Below, piece by piece: positions 8,534 to 17,100 of a DNA stretch of 64,000 bases. Position 1 is the first letter of the stretch, and each line of letters opens with the position of its first letter. The DNA lies in assembly GCA_937928015.1 (NCBI GenBank), contig CALFXA010000032.1, positions 3,728 to 67,727 of the forward strand. The letters are read 5' to 3'. This DNA is from an uncultured Anaerolineales bacterium (GTDB lineage Bacteria; Chloroflexota; Anaerolineae; Anaerolineales; Villigracilaceae). The position numbers were made by a program, and so were the translations under genes. Below the pieces are notes generated by a model, which was not told the origin of the DNA, searched no databases, and saw only the letters and a list, made by a program, of their open reading frames with translations.

Positions 8534-9250
8534 ATGACCCAATCCAACCCGACCCTTCTGCAGGCTCCCACCCCCTATGAACGCCCCCAACTGCGCAGTC
8601 TGCCGCTCAGTGAACAGCCCGCCTACCGCATCACCCGCGACGCTTCGGCCTGCAACCTCACCGAACTGCTGGCGGCCGTAATCGGTGGGCAGCGGCAGAT
8701 CGAGATATCCCAGGACCTGCTCTCCCACTTCGACGGCAGCCTGCGCCGCCTGTACCAGGCCCACCCGGCCGAACTGGCGCGGGTGCGGGGCATTAACCAG
8801 GCCACCGCCATCCGCATCAAGGCCGCCCTGGCGCTAGGCCTGCGCATGAACCTGCCCGCCGAGGAACGCCCCACGATCAACTCCCCGGCCGACGCCGCCG
8901 CCCTGGTGCAGCCTGAGATGTCCCTGCTCGAAAAGGAGCACCTGCGTGTGCTGCTGCTGGACATCCGCAATCACGTGCTGGACATCGTGGAGATCTATCA
9001 GGGCTCGATCAACTCCTCCCAGGTGCGGGTGGGCGAGGTCTTTCAGGCCGCCATCCGCCGCCTGAGTCCGGCCATCATCGTGGTCCACAACCACCCAAGC
9101 GGGGACCCCACACCCTCGCCCGACGACGTGGCCGTGACGCGCGCCATGGTGCAGGCCGGCAAGCTCCTGGACGTCAGCCTGCTGGACCACCTGGTGATCG
9201 GCCAAGGCCGCTGGGTCTCGCTCAAGGAGCGCGGCTTGGGCTTCAACTAG
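8534..9250 (+). CDS. radC: RadC-family JAB/MPN domain protein
   Basis: 238 residues, with AGGAG upstream. The helix-hairpin-helix region (residues ~60-100, LARVRGINQATAIRIKAAL) precedes the JAMM metalloprotease-like motif HNHPSGDPTPSPDD near residues 185-198 and a C-terminal DHLVIGQGRWVSLKERG, both diagnostic for RadC. RadC-like genes are frequent in integrative elements and plasmids. The molecular role is not settled (recombination or nuclease functions have been proposed). It closes the primase-clamp module. Confidence 0.92.
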   Translation: MTQSNPTLLQAPTPYERPQLRSLPLSEQPAYRITRDASACNLTELLAAVIGGQRQIEISQDLLSHFDGSLRRLYQAHPAELARVRGINQATAIRIKAALALGLRMNLPAEERPTINSPADAAALVQPEMSLLEKEHLRVLLLDIRNHVLDIVEIYQGSINSSQVRVGEVFQAAIRRLSPAIIVVHNHPSGDPTPSPDDVAVTRAMVQAGKLLDVSLLDHLVIGQGRWVSLKERGLGFN

Positions 9251-9258
9251 GAGAAGCG

Positions 9259-9684
9259 ATGCAACTGCAACTCAACCTGTCCCCGCCCGCACGTCCCTCC
9301 CTGCATCGGCCCTGGCTGGATGTCTGCTCTTCGGCTACGGGGATCGGATTGGATGGGCCGGTCGAGATCAGCCTGGCCCTGCACGATGCCTTGAATCACC
9401 CATCCGCCGAATATGACCAGCGCCTGTTCGACGCCCTCTGGCTGGCGCACTTCCAACTGTCCCTGGACTTGGCCCGCACCGCGACCTTCCTCCTTTCCCA
9501 TAAGGATGGGGACCTGCGGCTGCGGGTCGAATTGCAATCCAATGCCGTCCGCCTCGGACTGATCCAGGATTTTCAGGAGATCCCATGCCCTATTACCTCG
9601 GCAGGCATCGCGAGGAACTCACCCTCTTCCACAGCCCGCGCACCCCGACGAAGGAGTCGCACGGCCATCTCTACACGGCGGTGA
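9259..9684 (+). CDS. Unknown protein overlapping the next gene
   Basis: 141 residues, with AGGAGAAGCG right before the ATG. Not recognised. Residues 1-107 read as a normal compact protein (LDGPVEISLALHDALNHPS, LRLRVELQSNAVRLGL). The last ~33 residues (…SSTARAPRRRSRTAISTRR) have the composition of an out-of-frame reading and fall inside the next gene's start. Either the true 3' end has drifted into the neighbour, or a frameshift removed an earlier stop. Confidence 0.6.
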   Translation: MQLQLNLSPPARPSLHRPWLDVCSSATGIGLDGPVEISLALHDALNHPSAEYDQRLFDALWLAHFQLSLDLARTATFLLSHKDGDLRLRVELQSNAVRLGLIQDFQEIPCPITSAGIARNSPSSTARAPRRRSRTAISTRR

Positions 9685-9977
9685 TTGGTCCCTTTCTCAG
9701 CCGCGTCGGCGCCCATTACTTCGCCCGCTACGGGCGGAACAACCCGCACCTGCGCACGACCGCCGATGCCGAACGCCTGGCCCGCGCCGACCCACGTATG
9801 GACGAGTTCCTCGCCGAGGAAGGCCTGAGCGCGGAGGACCTGGCTGCCGCGTTGGAATGCGCGGCAGAAGACCAATTCGAATCCGCCTTTCAACCCAACC
9901 CGACGGAGGAAACCCGTCGGAAATTCGATCATTCACAAGGAGCCATCTCATGCCCAATTGGTGTGAAAACGAACTGA
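9585..9977 (+). CDS. Unknown protein
   Basis: 130 residues. ATG 9585 has CAGGAG five bases upstream. Begins MPYYLGRHREELTLFHSPR and is helix-rich and soluble, with a negatively charged second half (MDEFLAEEGLSAEDLAAALE). It overlaps the previous gene by 100 bases and the Api92-like gene by 28. It could be a small regulatory or anti-host protein, but I recognise no family. Confidence 0.6.
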   Translation: MPYYLGRHREELTLFHSPRTPTKESHGHLYTAVIGPFLSRVGAHYFARYGRNNPHLRTTADAERLARADPRMDEFLAEEGLSAEDLAAALECAAEDQFESAFQPNPTEETRRKFDHSQGAISCPIGVKTN

Positions 9978-10642
9978 CCATCACCGGCCCGGATGTCAAT
10001 CGGGTGCTCGAAGCCATCCGGTCCGAGAACGACCAAGATCAGGAGGTCCGCCTGTTCGACTTCAACCGAATCATTCCCTACCCGCAGATCTATCGGGACC
10101 TGGACCTGCGCGCGGCTGCCTATCAGGAAAAATTGCTGGCCATTCCCCGGGACGACCCCGAACGCCGGCAAAAGCTCGAGGCGCTGGGTCTGGAATATGG
10201 GGTCGAGCCCGGCACCCCGTGGATCCAGGACGGGTACAACTCGGGCGGTTATGAATGGTCCTGTGACAATTGGGCGACGAAGTGGAATGCCTCCCATGTT
10301 CATCTCACCACCTTTGCCGACCCATCCCGTCCCATGCGAAAGACATCCAAATGTCCCTGTTGCCAAACGGTCCAGAAGACCGAAGGGCTGTCAGTACTGA
10401 TCTGTCGCCAATGCGGCAGTCCACTGCCGGATGCCGAACCCTTGCGGGCCTTCCTGGAGTTCGACACTGCCTGGTGTCCCCCCATTCCCGTGATCGAAAA
10501 ACTGGCCGCGATGTTCCCCGATCACGCCTTCGAGTTGAAATATTACGAAGGCGGCATGGGGTTCTGCGGGCATATCCGCTGGGATCGGGGATGCGAGGAA
10601 TTCGATCACCAGGCCAACTACGACGGTCCGCGTGGCGGCTAG
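9950..10642 (+). CDS. Api92/YubB-type ferredoxin-like fold protein with zinc ribbon
   Basis: 230 residues from ATG 9950 (AAGGAG upstream); a longer open frame from 9857 is rejected. The start MPNWCENELTITGP is typical of the DUF1281/Api92-like family found in phages and plasmids. A zinc-ribbon insertion with two CxxC pairs (CPCCQTVQKTEG and CRQCGSPLP) lies near residues 130-160. The C-terminal part (FELKYYEGGMGFCGHIRW) matches the end of the same family fold. The function of the family is not known to me. Its presence supports a mobile-element origin for this run. Confidence 0.75.
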   Translation: MPNWCENELTITGPDVNRVLEAIRSENDQDQEVRLFDFNRIIPYPQIYRDLDLRAAAYQEKLLAIPRDDPERRQKLEALGLEYGVEPGTPWIQDGYNSGGYEWSCDNWATKWNASHVHLTTFADPSRPMRKTSKCPCCQTVQKTEGLSVLICRQCGSPLPDAEPLRAFLEFDTAWCPPIPVIEKLAAMFPDHAFELKYYEGGMGFCGHIRWDRGCEEFDHQANYDGPRGG

Positions 10643-10661
10643 ACCACAAAAGGAGACTCTC

Positions 10662-11426
10662 ATGTCGTACACCTCCGAACATCACCGCATGCAGCCCGTG
10701 CTCGACCTGGCCCGCGCCCTGGACATTGCCGGCAACCCCGATCCCTCCGCCCTGTATGAGGCCGGCAGCGGCGGCTTCCAGGTCTGGTGCACCCCCCAGG
10801 ATCATCCGCGGGGCTGGGAGGATATCCGGATGCAGGCCGGCGCCTTCTCCAAGCCCTGTGAATACGTGGGCTCGGTCCACTGGATATGGGAGGACGAGGC
10901 AATCGTGGCCGTCCAGGTCGGGACCTGCGCCTACGCCCTGATAGACCAAAAGCCGGACGAATACGGCCCGCACCTCGAACCCGCGGACGGCGATCCACAC
11001 GCCACGATCCACAACCGTCCGGACGACCTGGCCTGGTTGGCGGAGAAGGTCGCCTGGTTGTTCGAAAAGGTCGGCATCCCCCTGCCGCCCCTGGTCCATG
11101 AGCCACTGCCCGAAAACGACCCGCCCGCCTTCCAACTCGCCCATTACCTCTCCGAGGGGGATGAATACGTGGTGATCGTCTCGCCCGACTCCGACCCGCA
11201 GGACTTCTGCCGGGACGGCTACCAGCTCTTCCAGACCCTGCCGATCTGGAACGCCGACGACTTTCCCACGGATATGCCCCTGCGTCCCGACGAAGGCCAG
11301 GCCGAACCCGCCATTGAACCGGACGAGGGGCCGCTGGTCGAGCGGTACGAAAACGCCACCCGCCTGGGAGACGACGGCTGGCTCGAAGCCGCCTTTGAAG
11401 ACTCGATCAGCGGCTGGGAAGAATAG
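10662..11426 (+). CDS. Unknown acidic protein
   Basis: 254 residues from ATG 10662, with AAAGGAG upstream. Not recognised. Strongly acidic with many tryptophans (WIWEDEAIVAVQVG, DDLAWLAEKVAWLFEKVG). No membrane segment, signal or catalytic motif seen. High acidity and small size are common among DNA-mimic or anti-defence proteins of mobile elements, but that is only a hint. Followed by a strong terminator hairpin. Confidence 0.6.
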   Translation: MSYTSEHHRMQPVLDLARALDIAGNPDPSALYEAGSGGFQVWCTPQDHPRGWEDIRMQAGAFSKPCEYVGSVHWIWEDEAIVAVQVGTCAYALIDQKPDEYGPHLEPADGDPHATIHNRPDDLAWLAEKVAWLFEKVGIPLPPLVHEPLPENDPPAFQLAHYLSEGDEYVVIVSPDSDPQDFCRDGYQLFQTLPIWNADDFPTDMPLRPDEGQAEPAIEPDEGPLVERYENATRLGDDGWLEAAFEDSISGWEE

Positions 11427-11435
11427 TATCCACAC

Positions 11436-11466
11436 GGAGGGCGCCTTTGGCGCCCTCCTCTTTTTT
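11436..11466 (+). terminator. Rho-independent terminator
   Basis: GGAGGGCGCC (11436-11445) and GGCGCCCTCC (11449-11458) form a perfect 10-bp stem with a TTT loop, followed by TCTTTTTT. The next gene's ribosome binding site (GGGAG) starts within a few bases of the T run. Confidence 0.8.
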
Positions 11467-11477
11467 GGGAGACTCGC

Positions 11478-11882
11478 ATGACTACCCTCTTTCAATCCAC
11501 CATCGAAGGCCTGCTCGCCGCCCACGGCCAGCTGGAGGCCTTCCAGCAAAACGACTCCTTCCACGTGCGCCTCGACCAGCCCGGCTACGAACGGCTGGTA
11601 ATCGAGCGTCACGGGGATCTGATCAGCGTCGCGCACTACTATGAACAGAACGGCGACCTGGTCCCCGACCCGGATGTGGAGCTGCATTATCCCACCTGGG
11701 TGCCGACTGCCATCACCCAGGCCTTCGGAGGCTACCGCCCAAAGTTCCTCGAGCGGGACGGGCAGACCTACGTGGACACCCGCTTCCACAAGGAGGTTTC
11801 CGCCTTCCTGGTCCTTTGGGCCAGGAATATCCGGGCCCAAGGTTGGGCTGAGAGAGGTCAGGTGCAAGATGACCGGTGCTAA
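11478..11882 (+). CDS. Small plasmid-type protein, possibly DUF6908-like
   Basis: 134 residues, with GGGAG upstream. Contains VAHYYEQNGDLVPDPDVELH (~55-74), a pattern I associate with the DUF6908 family of plasmid and element proteins; the match is from memory. No catalytic motif seen. The stop overlaps the start of the next gene by 14 bases, implying coupled translation. Confidence 0.6.
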   Translation: MTTLFQSTIEGLLAAHGQLEAFQQNDSFHVRLDQPGYERLVIERHGDLISVAHYYEQNGDLVPDPDVELHYPTWVPTAITQAFGGYRPKFLERDGQTYVDTRFHKEVSAFLVLWARNIRAQGWAERGQVQDDRC

Positions 11883-12327
11883 CCCCACCCTGCGCTTTAT
11901 CTACCTGTACCGCGATGCCAGCAACTACAAGCAGCACGGCGAGGTGGTCTTCAGCAATCACACGCATCTGCCGTTGGTCGAGGTCGAGGCCCGCATCCTC
12001 TCCTGCCTGCACGACGACGGTTTCTTCATCGCCCGCCAGGTGCAGTTGGAGGAATGTTTCTTCGACCAGCCCGATCCCCAGGACGATCATCCCTGGCACG
12101 AATTCACCTATGTGGAGGAGAGCGACCTGCCGCCCTGTGACCCCGAGCATTGGGTGCAGCATGAGCATCATCGCGACATCACCGAATTCCTGACTGAACT
12201 GGAGTCCGCCCATCGCGCAGGCTGGGATGAAACGCGCGTGCGCTCGGATCTGGCCCAGGTCTTCGAACAACAGAAGGCAGATATGAAATGCTCGCTTCTC
12301 AAACATGCAGAGGACTCAAATGGATAA
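11869..12327 (+). CDS. Unknown protein
   Basis: 152 residues from ATG 11869; the frame is open further upstream but the ATG sits in the usual overlap with the preceding stop. Begins MTGANPTLRFIYLYRDASN. Acidic and histidine-rich in the middle (HEFTYVEESDLPPCD, VQHEHHRDITEFL). No family recognised. Overlaps the next gene by 8 bases. Confidence 0.55.
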   Translation: MTGANPTLRFIYLYRDASNYKQHGEVVFSNHTHLPLVEVEARILSCLHDDGFFIARQVQLEECFFDQPDPQDDHPWHEFTYVEESDLPPCDPEHWVQHEHHRDITEFLTELESAHRAGWDETRVRSDLAQVFEQQKADMKCSLLKHAEDSNG

Positions 12328-12637
12328 GTCCAATCCCGAACTGGTGATCTTGCCCTTCCAGGCCGCCCTGAAGGACTCCCAGGAATTCCTGACCCTCGAC
12401 CAGGCCCTGCAAGCCTGGCGTCAGAGCCGAACTTTAAGCATCGAGCGTTCCTATCCCGGCGCGCCGCTGGCCGTTGGCTGGACGCTCTTTCATCGCACGC
12501 CCAAAAAATTCGAGTACCACGGCGATCCGCTGTTCCGCTTCGAGATCGGCGCGCGCCACTACCTGCGCCAGGTGTACGCCATTCAATACTCGCTGATCGA
12601 AAACGACGCCCTGACCTATTCCCACCTGCACCTGTAA
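12320..12637 (+). CDS. Unknown protein
   Basis: 105 residues from ATG 12320 (GAGGA seven bases upstream). Begins MDKSNPELVILPFQAAL. Mixed alpha/beta with a conserved-looking RTPKKFEYHGDPLFRFEIG. Not recognised. Lies in the coupled series 11478-12637. Confidence 0.55.
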   Translation: MDKSNPELVILPFQAALKDSQEFLTLDQALQAWRQSRTLSIERSYPGAPLAVGWTLFHRTPKKFEYHGDPLFRFEIGARHYLRQVYAIQYSLIENDALTYSHLHL

Positions 12638-12646
12638 AGGAAACCC

Positions 12647-13726
12647 ATGTATCCCTGGACTGAACCCTACGAAGATGAATACATCAAGGAGGAAATCGAG
12701 CTGCTCAACGAAGAGCAGCAGGCCGCGGCCGAAGGGGGCAGTTTGCTGCTCAGCACTTACGAATATTTCTGGCTGCCGATCCTGTCCGACCTGCCCGAGG
12801 TGGAGATGTGCGGGCGGGAGCACTACAGCGCGCCCTACGGGTACTTTGCTCCCTCACCCAACACCCCCTTCCACGGGGCCATGTGGTTCACGCCCCGTCC
12901 TGGCATGGAGTTGCCGCCCGCCTTGCGCTCTGCCCAAAGTTGGACGCCTGCCAGCGTGCAGATCGATCTGGCCCATCGTTCGGCGCACATCCAGGCAGCA
13001 GAAATCGAGATCACCTTTACGGGCATCAACATCAGCCTCAGCCCCTCCGAGTTGCTGCGCGAGGTCAACCGCGAGCTGGTGCGGGCGCAGGCCGGGGTGT
13101 ACGCCTGGCGCATTGAGCTGCAGCCTGACTCCTTCTGTCCCGTGCCCCATCTGTATCCCGAAGGAGCTGTGCCCGTGTTGAGCAACGCCCACACGCGCGC
13201 CGACGTCACGGGCTTTGCCCTGCTGGAGGACCGCCCCCATCAGCACACCCTGATCTACGTAGGCCTGGCCGCACACAAGACCAGCGTGGAGAGTCTGTGG
13301 GCCTCGCTGATCCGCGGCCGTGGCAGCTGCTCCCTGCGCGGCACCTCGGTCCTGGCCGATGGCGAGGTGAAACTGCTCACCCAATCCCTGCCCGAGTTCA
13401 ATGTCCTGCACGCGGGCATCATTTGCCGCAAGGCCTTGCCTGGCCAATGGGAGGCGCGCGATGACAGCGCCTATGCCCTGGTCTTCGGGAGCGAGGACAC
13501 GGAAAAGGAGTTGTCCTTGCTGGCGCTGCGCCGCCTGCAGGAGGCGCTGGTCTTTCCCTTGCCTGATGAGTGGGCCTACATCCTGTGGGAGTACGGCCTG
13601 GATGCAGGTTACATCCAGCGTCTCGAAACCGGCGGAGATTGCCGCGGCGGGGTGCGCCTTGATCTGACCCGCGACTGGCAGGCGCTTGTGCAGAGTCTGC
13701 TCGATCAACAGCTTGTGACCCTTTAG
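12647..13726 (+). CDS. Unknown 359-residue protein
   Basis: AAAGGAAACCC precedes the ATG. Begins MYPWTEPYEDEYIKEEIELL; the first 45 residues are very acidic. The middle part has beta-strand patterns (AAEIEITFTGINISLSP) and the C terminus is helical. No membrane segment, zinc motif or catalytic motif seen. A prokaryotic E2-like or PRTRC-system role crossed my mind (a multi-gene plasmid set of small unknowns), but I cannot support it from motifs. Confidence 0.6.
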   Translation: MYPWTEPYEDEYIKEEIELLNEEQQAAAEGGSLLLSTYEYFWLPILSDLPEVEMCGREHYSAPYGYFAPSPNTPFHGAMWFTPRPGMELPPALRSAQSWTPASVQIDLAHRSAHIQAAEIEITFTGINISLSPSELLREVNRELVRAQAGVYAWRIELQPDSFCPVPHLYPEGAVPVLSNAHTRADVTGFALLEDRPHQHTLIYVGLAAHKTSVESLWASLIRGRGSCSLRGTSVLADGEVKLLTQSLPEFNVLHAGIICRKALPGQWEARDDSAYALVFGSEDTEKELSLLALRRLQEALVFPLPDEWAYILWEYGLDAGYIQRLETGGDCRGGVRLDLTRDWQALVQSLLDQQLVTL

Positions 13727-13734
13727 GAGATGTC

Positions 13735-14127
13735 ATGTTTCAAAGCCTTCACCCTCAACAGATCTTCGACCCGCGTCACTGGGTCGTGTCCGAATCCCAT
13801 CCCGCCTACTGGCTGGCACAGCTGCGCAAGGCCGACTGGCAGGCTCTGTTGGAGTTCGAGCACCTGCGTCTGCCTCATTCGGTCCGCAAGCAGGTGCTGG
13901 CCTCCGCTGCTCTGGAGCGTTTTGAGTTCTCTCTGTGCGAAGGCCGTTCCGAGGTCTGGCAGACCTGGATCGATCTGCAGCGAGCCGGCCAGCGCGGCCT
14001 GGTGATCCAGTATCGACATTCAGAGATGAACTGGTCCCGCGGCCTTCCAGAGTTCGTCGATCTGGCGAAGAACGAACCGCTTGGGTTCGTGAACATCGCC
14101 CAGCGCCTGTTTTGCAAGGTCAGATAA
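13735..14127 (+). CDS. Unknown protein
   Basis: 130 residues, with TAGGAG upstream overlapping the end of the previous gene. Begins MFQSLHPQQIFDPRHWVV. Basic, helical, rich in tryptophan. Not recognised. Ends the series of unknown genes and is followed by a strong hairpin before the methyltransferase-helicase. Confidence 0.55.
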   Translation: MFQSLHPQQIFDPRHWVVSESHPAYWLAQLRKADWQALLEFEHLRLPHSVRKQVLASAALERFEFSLCEGRSEVWQTWIDLQRAGQRGLVIQYRHSEMNWSRGLPEFVDLAKNEPLGFVNIAQRLFCKVR

Positions 14128-14144
14128 TCCCATTCTTCCACTTC

Positions 14145-14180
14145 ATCCCCCACATCGAACGGTGTGGGGGATTTTATTTT
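14145..14180 (+). terminator. Terminator-like hairpin before the methyltransferase-helicase
   Basis: ATCCCCCACA (14145-14154) pairs perfectly with TGTGGGGGAT (14163-14172), followed by TTTATTTT. The AAAGGAG ribosome binding site of the next gene starts a few bases further on. Confidence 0.75.
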
Positions 14181-14194
14181 CAAAAGGAGTTCCC

Positions 14195-17100
14195 ATGCGT
14201 CCCCCTGCCCTTGAAAAGGCTGGTTATTATCCAACCTCCCTGCACGTTGCTGAATTGCTCAAGACCTATTTCCTGCCCGCCGAGTCCGGCCGTCTTCTTG
14301 ACCCGTGTGCCGGCGAAGGCACTGCCGCATCCACCCTGGCCAGGGCTTTGCACTGCCAGAGTTGGGGCGCGGAGTTGTCCCCCGCGCGTGCTGCACTGGC
14401 CGGCGAGGTCATGGACCGCCTGTTCAATTCGCCCTGGAGTACGTGCCACCTCACCAATGAGACCATCACCCTACTGTTCCTCAACCCACCCTACAGTCAT
14501 GATCGTCTGGGGGATCAGAAGCGCCTGGAATTGGAGTTCTTAAAATCCAGCACGCCCAAACTGCTGCGCGGCGGGGCACTGGTCTACATCGTGCCGCATC
14601 GGCTGCTGCGCGATCTGGAGGTGGCCTCCCACCTGGCGGGTTACTACGATCATCTCACGGTTCATCGCTATCCTGAGACCGAGTTCAATCAGGTGATCGT
14701 GCTGGGGACAAAGCGCTTGAAGTTCAAGGCGCCGTCTCATGAGGAGATCCAGCGCATCCAGGTCTGGGCCGAGATCGAGCCGCCCGCATTGGTGGACAAG
14801 GAGCAGCCTCTATATGAGCTACTCCCTGCACCCGACAAGGGCGCTGGCGGGCAGGTCATCCGTTTCAGCCGACTGGGCTGGCAGCCTGAGGAGGTGGTGG
14901 ATGCCACCCAGAAGCGCGGGGTACTGGGTAGCAAGGAATGGCTGGACCTGCTCAACCCAGCCCGCGGCCTGGGTGAGTTCAAGCAGCCAGTCATGCCCTT
15001 GAAGAAGGGCCATATCGCCATGCTGATGGCCTCGGGCATGATGGGCACGCTTCGCCTAAACGATGAAGACGGCCAACCCATGCTGGTGAAAGGCCGCGTG
15101 GTGAAGGTCACCGAGAAGGTGGAGGAAAACACCGACAAGAAGGGCAACGTTACCTCCGAGGTCTATCGCGATCGCTTCGTCTCGACGATAGCTGTTCTGC
15201 GCCAGGACGGTGTCGAGGTCATCGACCAGGTCGAGCCGCTCTCGAAATTCATGCACAGGTATGGGGATCAGATCGGCGCGCACATCCTGTCCAACTATCG
15301 GCCGTTGTATAACTTCGATCCGACCCCACAGGAGACAGCTATTCTCGATACGCTGGGCACGAAGCGCAAGCCATTGCCAGGGCAGGAGAAGGCGGGGCTG
15401 TTGCCGGCACAAAGGCATGTAGCGGCTGGAATCGCCAGGACCATCAAGAAGCATGGGGTTGGGAATGTGCAAGGCGAAATGGGAGCGGGAAAGGCCAGTA
15501 GAGTTACAAGCAGGATTTACACTCCCGATGGATACAAACTGATGGGAGAAATTCAGGTTGGTGATCAAGTCATAAACCCTGATGGCGGGTATGCAAATGT
15601 CATCGGCGTATATCCTCAAGGCAAAGTGGATATCTATCGGGTGACTTTCAGTGATGGTAGTTACACTGATGTGACAGAAGATCATCTTTGGTATGTTCGT
15701 TCACCACTACGAAAATGGAAAGGAAAACCAGGATATGTAAAATCACTTCGACAAATTATGGCTGAACCGCTCACTCATCCCACAACCGGCAACCACCAGG
15801 TCTTTATTCCGATGACACAGCCAGTGGAATTCCATAAAAGGAACCTTCCTCTCGATCCATATCTTTTGGGAGTTATGCTTGGAGATGGTCATATGGGAGA
15901 GACATCAGTACGGCTGACTTCTGCTGATCTTGAATTGGTAGAAGAGATAAGGAATCTACTACCTGCAAAACTCCAAATACGCCATACAAGGATATATGAC
16001 TGGGAATTGACGGTCGGTCGTGGTAATGGTCCCAATCCACTAAAGGAACTACTTAGCCAGATGGAGCTACTGGGTTGCCGCTCCCATGAAAAGTTTATCC
16101 CAGAGGATTATCTCTTCTCGGGTATTGCTGAACGGTTGTCTTTACTTCAAGGGCTCTTTGACACAGATGGATATGCGGCAAGAGGTTTTGCAGTCGAATA
16201 TTTAACAACCTCTCCGTACCTTGCTGTTGGAGTTAAGGAATTGGTTCAATCATTGGGAGGCACCGTTACAACACGAGAAAAACTCCCCACCTTCACATAC
16301 AAAGGAGAAAAACGAACAGGAAAACTTACCTACAGACTCTACATCAAATTACCTTCTTCCATCATGCCATTCCGTCTTTCTCGAAAGGTAAAGGCTTATC
16401 AGCCTGGTGGAAAATATGAGCCGCATCGCTCCATCGTAAAAATAGAACACGTTGGACAGGATTACGCCCAGTGCATCATGCTGGATAGCGAAAACCAGCT
16501 CTATGTTACCGATGAGTACATTGTCACCCATAACACAACCATTGGTGCGGCAACAGTGGAGCTACTTAATGCCTACCCGGCCATCGTACTCTGCCCACCA
16601 CATCTCGTTCCCAAATGGATTCGGGAAATCGAAGAAACCATTCCTGGTGCCAAAGCAATGGAACTGAGCCGCATCGGCTGCAACGCAGATGACCCTGGTG
16701 ATGTGAACGATGTCCGTCAGTTCCTGGATTTGCACGCCCGAGGCAAGTTGGGATCTAAGCCCGTAGCCGTTATGGCCCATACTTCTGCCAAGTATGGAGC
16801 CGGCTGGGAACACGCTCCTGTAAAGAAGTGGTTCATGGACGAAGAAGACCAAAGGCTATTTCAAGCTCTGTCGTGCCCGGAGTGTGGCGCGCCCATTCAG
16901 ATCAACCTGCCAGGCGGGCTGACAGTGACGGCCACATCCATGGAAGAATTGGGAGATCAACGTCGGTTCTGTCAGTCCGAAAGGATAGGATATGAGCTGG
17001 GCGAAGACGGAAAAGTACGGCGCGATGAAGGCGGAAAGCCTGTCTGGGGAAAACGGATCTGCGGCGCACCACTCTTCCAGTTCACTGGCCGACGCTGGGC

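Noticed and set aside
7327-8571. 414-codon minus-strand frame
   Set aside because: Shadow of the clamp gene, whose plus-strand frame has recognisable DnaN motifs.
10305-11888. 527-codon minus-strand frame
   Set aside because: It lies across three plus-strand genes with good ribosome binding sites and has the low-complexity composition of a complementary-strand shadow.
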